Origin: GH45 sp965370965
GTDB lineage: Bacteria; Bacteroidota; Bacteroidia; Bacteroidales; SZUA-534
DNA length: 52,878 nucleotides
Assembly (NCBI GenBank): GCA_965370965.1
Contig: CBDUWQ010000003.1
Span: forward strand, 1-52,878
Reading direction: 5' to 3'
Made by a program: the position numbers and the translations under genes. Below, in pieces: positions 49,339 to 52,878 of the stretch. The notes beneath the pieces were generated by a model. It was not told the DNA's origin. It did not search any database and saw only the letters and a program-made list of their open reading frames with translations. Numbering within the stretch: position 1 is the first letter of the stretch; each line of letters opens with the position of its first letter.

Positions 49339-50604
49339 CTAATTTATCATTCCGGCTGCCACCGTTTCGTTGGTACCCTCATCAATAATAATTACGCTGC
49401 CTGTAATTCTGTTTTTTTGGTATGAATCAAAAAACATGGGCTTTGCTGTTATTATTTTAATATTTGCAATGTCGTTCATTTTTACGTCTTTATCATCTTT
49501 ATCTTTATCGTATGTGTTAATATTTGTTTTGTAATTAACACCTTTTATCATACATTTTAGCTCGTTGGTTGTGTGGCGCAGCACATATTTTTTTGTTGTA
49601 TTCAACGGTTTTTCATTAAACCAGCAAATGTCTATATCAAAACTATTCCCTATTTGGGGCATATTGTTACTGTGTACTATCATATCGCCCCGGCTAATAT
49701 CAATTTCATCGGTTAACCTGATTGTAACTGACTGCATTGGCAAAGCTTCATCAATTTCATTGTTGTAAAAGTCAATGGCTTTAACTTTTGATGTGCGCTG
49801 TGAAGGTAATACTGTAACATCATCGCCCGGTTTAAAAATGCCACCGGCTACTCTACCGGCATATCCGCGGTAATCAATAAAAGCTTTTTGCTGCGGGCGT
49901 ATCACATATTGAACCGGAAAACGTCCATCGGCCATATTACGGTCGTCGGCAATTTTAATATTTTCAAGTAGGTTAAGCAAAGTTGTACCTGTGTACCAGC
50001 TCATATTATTCGATTCGTCAACAACATTATCACCTAATTTTGCTGATATTGGAATATAATTGGCATCTTTTATATTAAGTTTATCAGCAAGGCTTTCAAG
50101 TTCAATTTTAATTTTGGCATAAGTTTTTTCATCGTAATCAACCAAATCCATTTTGTTTACACAAAAAATAATGTGTGGTATATTCAAAAGGTGGCCAATG
50201 TATGTGTGGCGTAGTGTTTGCTCTAATACGCCATTGCGGGCATCAATTAAAATAATGGCTAAGTTGGCAGTTGATGCTCCTGTAACCATATTTCGGGTAT
50301 ATTGAATGTGTCCCGGGGTGTCGGCAATAATAAATTTGCGCTTTGGTGTAGCAAAATATCGGTATGCAACATCAATGGTTATGCCCTGCTCACGTTCGGC
50401 ACGCAAACCGTCGGTTAACAGAGCAAGGTCAACTTCTTCATCTCCTTTACGTTTGCTGGTTTCGGTAATTGCATCTAACTGGTCTTCAAAAATTGATTTG
50501 CTGTCATATAGCAGCCGTCCAATTAAAGTGCTTTTTCCATCATCAACGCTTCCTGCTGTTGTGAACCTTAAAAGGCTCATCTCTAAATATGCTTTACTAT
50601 CCAT
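49339..50604 (-). CDS. cysN: Sulfate adenylyltransferase subunit 1 (GTPase)
   Basis: GTP-hydrolysing partner of CysD in ATP sulfurylase, making APS from ATP and sulfate. 421 residues, EF-Tu-like: GSVDDGKSTLIGRLL (P-loop), RGITIDVAYRYF, ADTPGHIQYTRNM (G3) and NKMDLVDY (G4), followed by two beta-barrel domains. No C-terminal CysC kinase fusion. 55 bases after cysD; ends before a terminator. Confidence 0.96.
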   Translation of the reverse strand: MDSKAYLEMSLLRFTTAGSVDDGKSTLIGRLLYDSKSIFEDQLDAITETSKRKGDEEVDLALLTDGLRAEREQGITIDVAYRYFATPKRKFIIADTPGHIQYTRNMVTGASTANLAIILIDARNGVLEQTLRHTYIGHLLNIPHIIFCVNKMDLVDYDEKTYAKIKIELESLADKLNIKDANYIPISAKLGDNVVDESNNMSWYTGTTLLNLLENIKIADDRNMADGRFPVQYVIRPQQKAFIDYRGYAGRVAGGIFKPGDDVTVLPSQRTSKVKAIDFYNNEIDEALPMQSVTIRLTDEIDISRGDMIVHSNNMPQIGNSFDIDICWFNEKPLNTTKKYVLRHTTNELKCMIKGVNYKTNINTYDKDKDDKDVKMNDIANIKIITAKPMFFDSYQKNRITGSVIIIDEGTNETVAAGMIN

Positions 50605-50659
50605 TTTTTTATGTTAAAAGTTCCAAGTTCAATCTTTTTCAATTTTTTTCAATTTCTTT

Positions 50660-51568
50660 TTAGAAATAACCTTCTTTTTTACGGTCTTCCATTGCGGCTT
50701 CAGAACGCTTATCATCAGATCTGCCTCCACGTTCAGTTTCTCTTGCGGCAGCAACTTCGCGAACAATATCCTCTAAATTATCGGCATTTGATAGTGTTAG
50801 CCCTGTACATGTAACATCGCCAATTGTGCGGCAGCGTACATCTATTTCAACAATTTTTTCGCCCTCTTTTAGTTGCATAAAGCTTTCGGCCGACAGCCAA
50901 ACGCCATCGCGGTTAAAAACTTTACGTTTATGGGTATAATAAAGGCTGGGCATTTCAATATTTTCCATTAAAATATATTGCCAAACATCCATCTCTGTCC
51001 AGTTGCTTATTGGGAATATGCGAAAATGCTCGCCCATGTTTTTTCTACCGTTAAACAGGTTCCAAAGCTCCGGACGCTGGTTTTTTGGATCCCATTGTCC
51101 AAAGGCATCACGGTGTGAGAAGAAACGTTCTTTGGCTCGTGCTTTTTCCTCATCACGACGGCCGCCACCAATTGCGGCATCGGCTTTTAATTCCTCTAAT
51201 GTGTCTAACAATGTTGTGGTTTGTAGTTTGTTGCGGCTGGCATCGGCTCCGGTTTCTTCAGTAACCCTACCTTTGTCTATTGATTGCTGAACTGAGCCAA
51301 CAACCAATTTTGCCCCTATTTTTTTTACTAATTTATCGCGAAAAACTAATGTTTCTTGAAAATTATGACCCGTATCAATATGTAATAATGTAAAAGGTAT
51401 TTTAGCAGGGTAAAAGGCTTTTACAGCTAAATGAACCAGTAAAATAGAGTCTTTTCCGCCTGAAAAAAGCAAAACGGGTTTTTCAAACTGCGCAGCAATT
51501 TCGCGCATTATAAAAATAGCTTCACTTTCTAACTCTCTAAGGTGATTGCGGTTAATTATTTTTGTCAT
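50660..51568 (-). CDS. cysD: Sulfate adenylyltransferase subunit 2
   Basis: Catalytic adenylyltransferase subunit. 302 residues with the PP-loop LLFSGGKDSILLVHLA (about 33-48), LHIDTGHNFQET and the GRRDEEKARAKERFFSHRD region. Family length. Lies between cysH (155 bases) and cysN (55 bases), in the usual order for this phylum. Confidence 0.96.
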   Translation of the reverse strand: MTKIINRNHLRELESEAIFIMREIAAQFEKPVLLFSGGKDSILLVHLAVKAFYPAKIPFTLLHIDTGHNFQETLVFRDKLVKKIGAKLVVGSVQQSIDKGRVTEETGADASRNKLQTTTLLDTLEELKADAAIGGGRRDEEKARAKERFFSHRDAFGQWDPKNQRPELWNLFNGRKNMGEHFRIFPISNWTEMDVWQYILMENIEMPSLYYTHKRKVFNRDGVWLSAESFMQLKEGEKIVEIDVRCRTIGDVTCTGLTLSNADNLEDIVREVAAARETERGGRSDDKRSEAAMEDRKKEGYF

Positions 51569-51723
51569 ATTAAAATAATATTATTTTTAAAGTGCAATAT
51601 TAATATTTTTTACTTCTTAAATCAAAAATCGAACATTGTTAATCGAAAATAAATTTGAGTTTTTTGATTAATGATTTAATATTACAGATTTTATTTACTT
51701 TTAAATTGAAAAATAAATGTTAA

Positions 51724-52434
51724 TTAATGAGTATGTATATGTAATCCACATTCCTTTTTTGAATCGGTTTCCCACCACCATCTGCCTGCCCTAAAATCGT
51801 CGTCTGGGTTTATTGCTCGTGTACATGGTTCGCAGCCAATGCTCACAAATCCTTTATCGTGCAAAACATTGTATGGCACATGGTTTTCTTTTACATATTT
51901 TTTAACATCGTTAAATGTAAAATTGAGCAATGGGTTGTATTTTATTATTTGCCGGCTTTCATCTATTTCAAAAAATGTCATTCCTTTGCGATTTGGTGAT
52001 TGTTCGGCACGGATACCTGTAATCCATAGTTCAACATTTTTTAAAGCCCTATTTAAAAGTTTAACTTTGCGAATATTGCAGCATTCTATTCTGTTTTCAA
52101 CTGAGTTATAAAAGCTGTAAGGTCCTTTTTCAGACAACATTTTTTCAACATCGGTATTTTTTGGGAAATATGCTTTTATGGGTTTTTTGTATGTGTTTAA
52201 TGTTTGGTTGTAAACTTTATAGGTTTCTTTAAACAGGCGGCCTGTATCTAATGTAACAACGTCAATATTAATGCAATTTTTAAATATCATGTCGGTAATT
52301 ACCTGATCTTCGTATCCAAAACTGGTTGTAAATATAATTTTGCCTTTAAACTTGCCGGCTATAAATTTCAAAGCCTCAATGTAATTGAGGCTTTTTACTA
52401 TTTCATTTAATTCGTTTACTGTCTGTTTTATCAT
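51724..52434 (-). CDS. cysH: Assimilatory APS/PAPS reductase (CysH family, iron-sulfur type)
   Basis: Reduces adenylyl sulfate to sulfite with thioredoxin. 236 residues. The PP-loop-like start is TTSFGYEDQ and the catalytic Cys229 is in KECGLHIH. Four cysteines, Cys118/Cys119 (ECCN) and Cys201/Cys204 (CEPC), match the 4Fe-4S ligands that mark APS-specific enzymes and are absent from E. coli PAPS reductase. So the pathway probably goes APS to sulfite without CysC. It follows the DUF2061 gene by 1 base. Confidence 0.93.
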   Translation of the reverse strand: MIKQTVNELNEIVKSLNYIEALKFIAGKFKGKIIFTTSFGYEDQVITDMIFKNCINIDVVTLDTGRLFKETYKVYNQTLNTYKKPIKAYFPKNTDVEKMLSEKGPYSFYNSVENRIECCNIRKVKLLNRALKNVELWITGIRAEQSPNRKGMTFFEIDESRQIIKYNPLLNFTFNDVKKYVKENHVPYNVLHDKGFVSIGCEPCTRAINPDDDFRAGRWWWETDSKKECGLHIHTH

Positions 52435-52435
52435 G

Positions 52436-52771
52436 TTACGCCCGTTTTAGCATAATTCGTTGAAATGATCTCCTTGACCATCGAGTGTTTCTTCTGATTT
52501 TCACCATCATTCTGCCCCAGCGTAATTGCGCCCAAGCCCTTTCATGAAAAAAATACATAACCATTTTAATTGCCGATTCGGCAACTGCAATTCCGGTTGC
52601 CTTTTGTGCAGCATTTGGATCGGATCCGAAAAAAAGCATTGCCAAAGCAAAGGTTGTGGCCGAAGCTATTACTCGCCATGTAATGGCTTTAATAATACTT
52701 TTAATAGGTCTATCGCGGGTAATTTTATTTTTTTCTTCAGAAACCCCTATGTTTATTTTTTCGTTTTGCAT
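52436..52771 (-). CDS. DUF2061 small membrane protein
   Basis: 111 residues. A charged N-terminus (about 1-25) precedes KSIIKAITWRVIASATTFALAMLFF and a second helix ATGIAVAESAIKMVMYFFHERAWAQLRWGR, the DUF2061 pattern of two membrane segments. A basic tail of about 20 residues follows. The family is often beside cys genes; its role is unknown, perhaps sulfate uptake or membrane support. First gene of the sulfate operon; cysH starts 1 base after its stop. Confidence 0.88.
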   Translation of the reverse strand: MQNEKINIGVSEEKNKITRDRPIKSIIKAITWRVIASATTFALAMLFFGSDPNAAQKATGIAVAESAIKMVMYFFHERAWAQLRWGRMMVKIRRNTRWSRRSFQRIMLKRA

Positions 52772-52878
52772 TAAATTTCAGATAGTTAGCTTATTTAAGT
52801 ATATTAATCCAAATTACGCAACAAAAGTCTGAAATTAAACAAAGTAAGTCAATACGTTTTTTTAGGTATTTTTACTAC

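Noticed and set aside
1..52878. CRISPR arrays, tRNA or rRNA genes
   Set aside because: No regularly spaced direct repeats, no cloverleaf-like regions and no conserved rRNA segments were recognised by reading; a tRNAscan/Infernal run would be needed to exclude divergent ones.

Overview
The window is AT-rich DNA from a Gram-negative member of the Bacteroidota, probably a Bacteroidales-like lineage. This is inferred, not measured. The support is a type IX secretion C-terminal sorting domain (29.7-31.3 kb), TAnnTTTG-type -7 promoter boxes ahead of several genes, Kdo transferase and heptose kinase genes for LPS, DUF1987/SiaC, DUF2147, IPExxxVDY and DUF4136 proteins, several small outer-membrane barrels, and dispersed hairpin repeats of the kind seen in this phylum. 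No rRNA, tRNA, CRISPR array or intact insertion sequence was found.

Layout. 0-11 kb: a truncated C1 peptidase, guanine deaminase, 3-methyladenine DNA glycosylase, a Na/Pi cotransporter-PhoU protein, two tandem paralogous lipoproteins, QueD, DNA polymerase I and an M16 peptidase. 11-16.4 kb (minus strand): a compact operon plsC-like / enoyl-CoA hydratase / two paralogous ketoacyl synthase III-SDR reductase fusions; this is the most unusual locus. 16.5-22 kb: class II ribonucleotide reductase, KdtA/WaaA, a PIN-domain toxin-antitoxin pair and a membrane barrel. 22.5-27.3 kb: heptose kinase, a TPR sensor kinase, its response regulator and a SiaC protein, followed by about 700 bases without genes that hold two tandem sRNA-like units. 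28-31.3 kb: a barrel protein, purine nucleoside phosphorylase and a T9SS-secreted protein.

31.6-39.9 kb: threonine catabolism genes kbl and tdh (divergent), then a minus-strand group acpS / kbl-like / acetyl-CoA-synthetase-like / ACP / kbl-like. The three alpha-oxoamine synthases in 8 kb, two of them beside a carrier protein, its activating enzyme and an acyl-activating enzyme, suggest a dedicated aminoketone-forming pathway. 40-43.3 kb: an MFS transporter, a DUF2147 protein, and a cluster of miniature mobile elements, one of which splits a secreted Nudix-like gene; removing the element and one copy of its 5-bp target duplication restores the frame exactly.

43.3-52.9 kb: IPExxxVDY protein, GltX, MmcQ/YjbR protein, a three-gene envelope operon, a RhlE-type helicase, and sulfate assimilation genes (DUF2061, APS-reductase-type CysH, CysD, CysN). 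Dispersed repeats (CTTCCCC...GGGGAAG type, a 48-bp hairpin repeat, GCCTGCCCG type) lie between genes, and one lies inside the naive N-terminus of an annotated synthase, which argues for a later start there.
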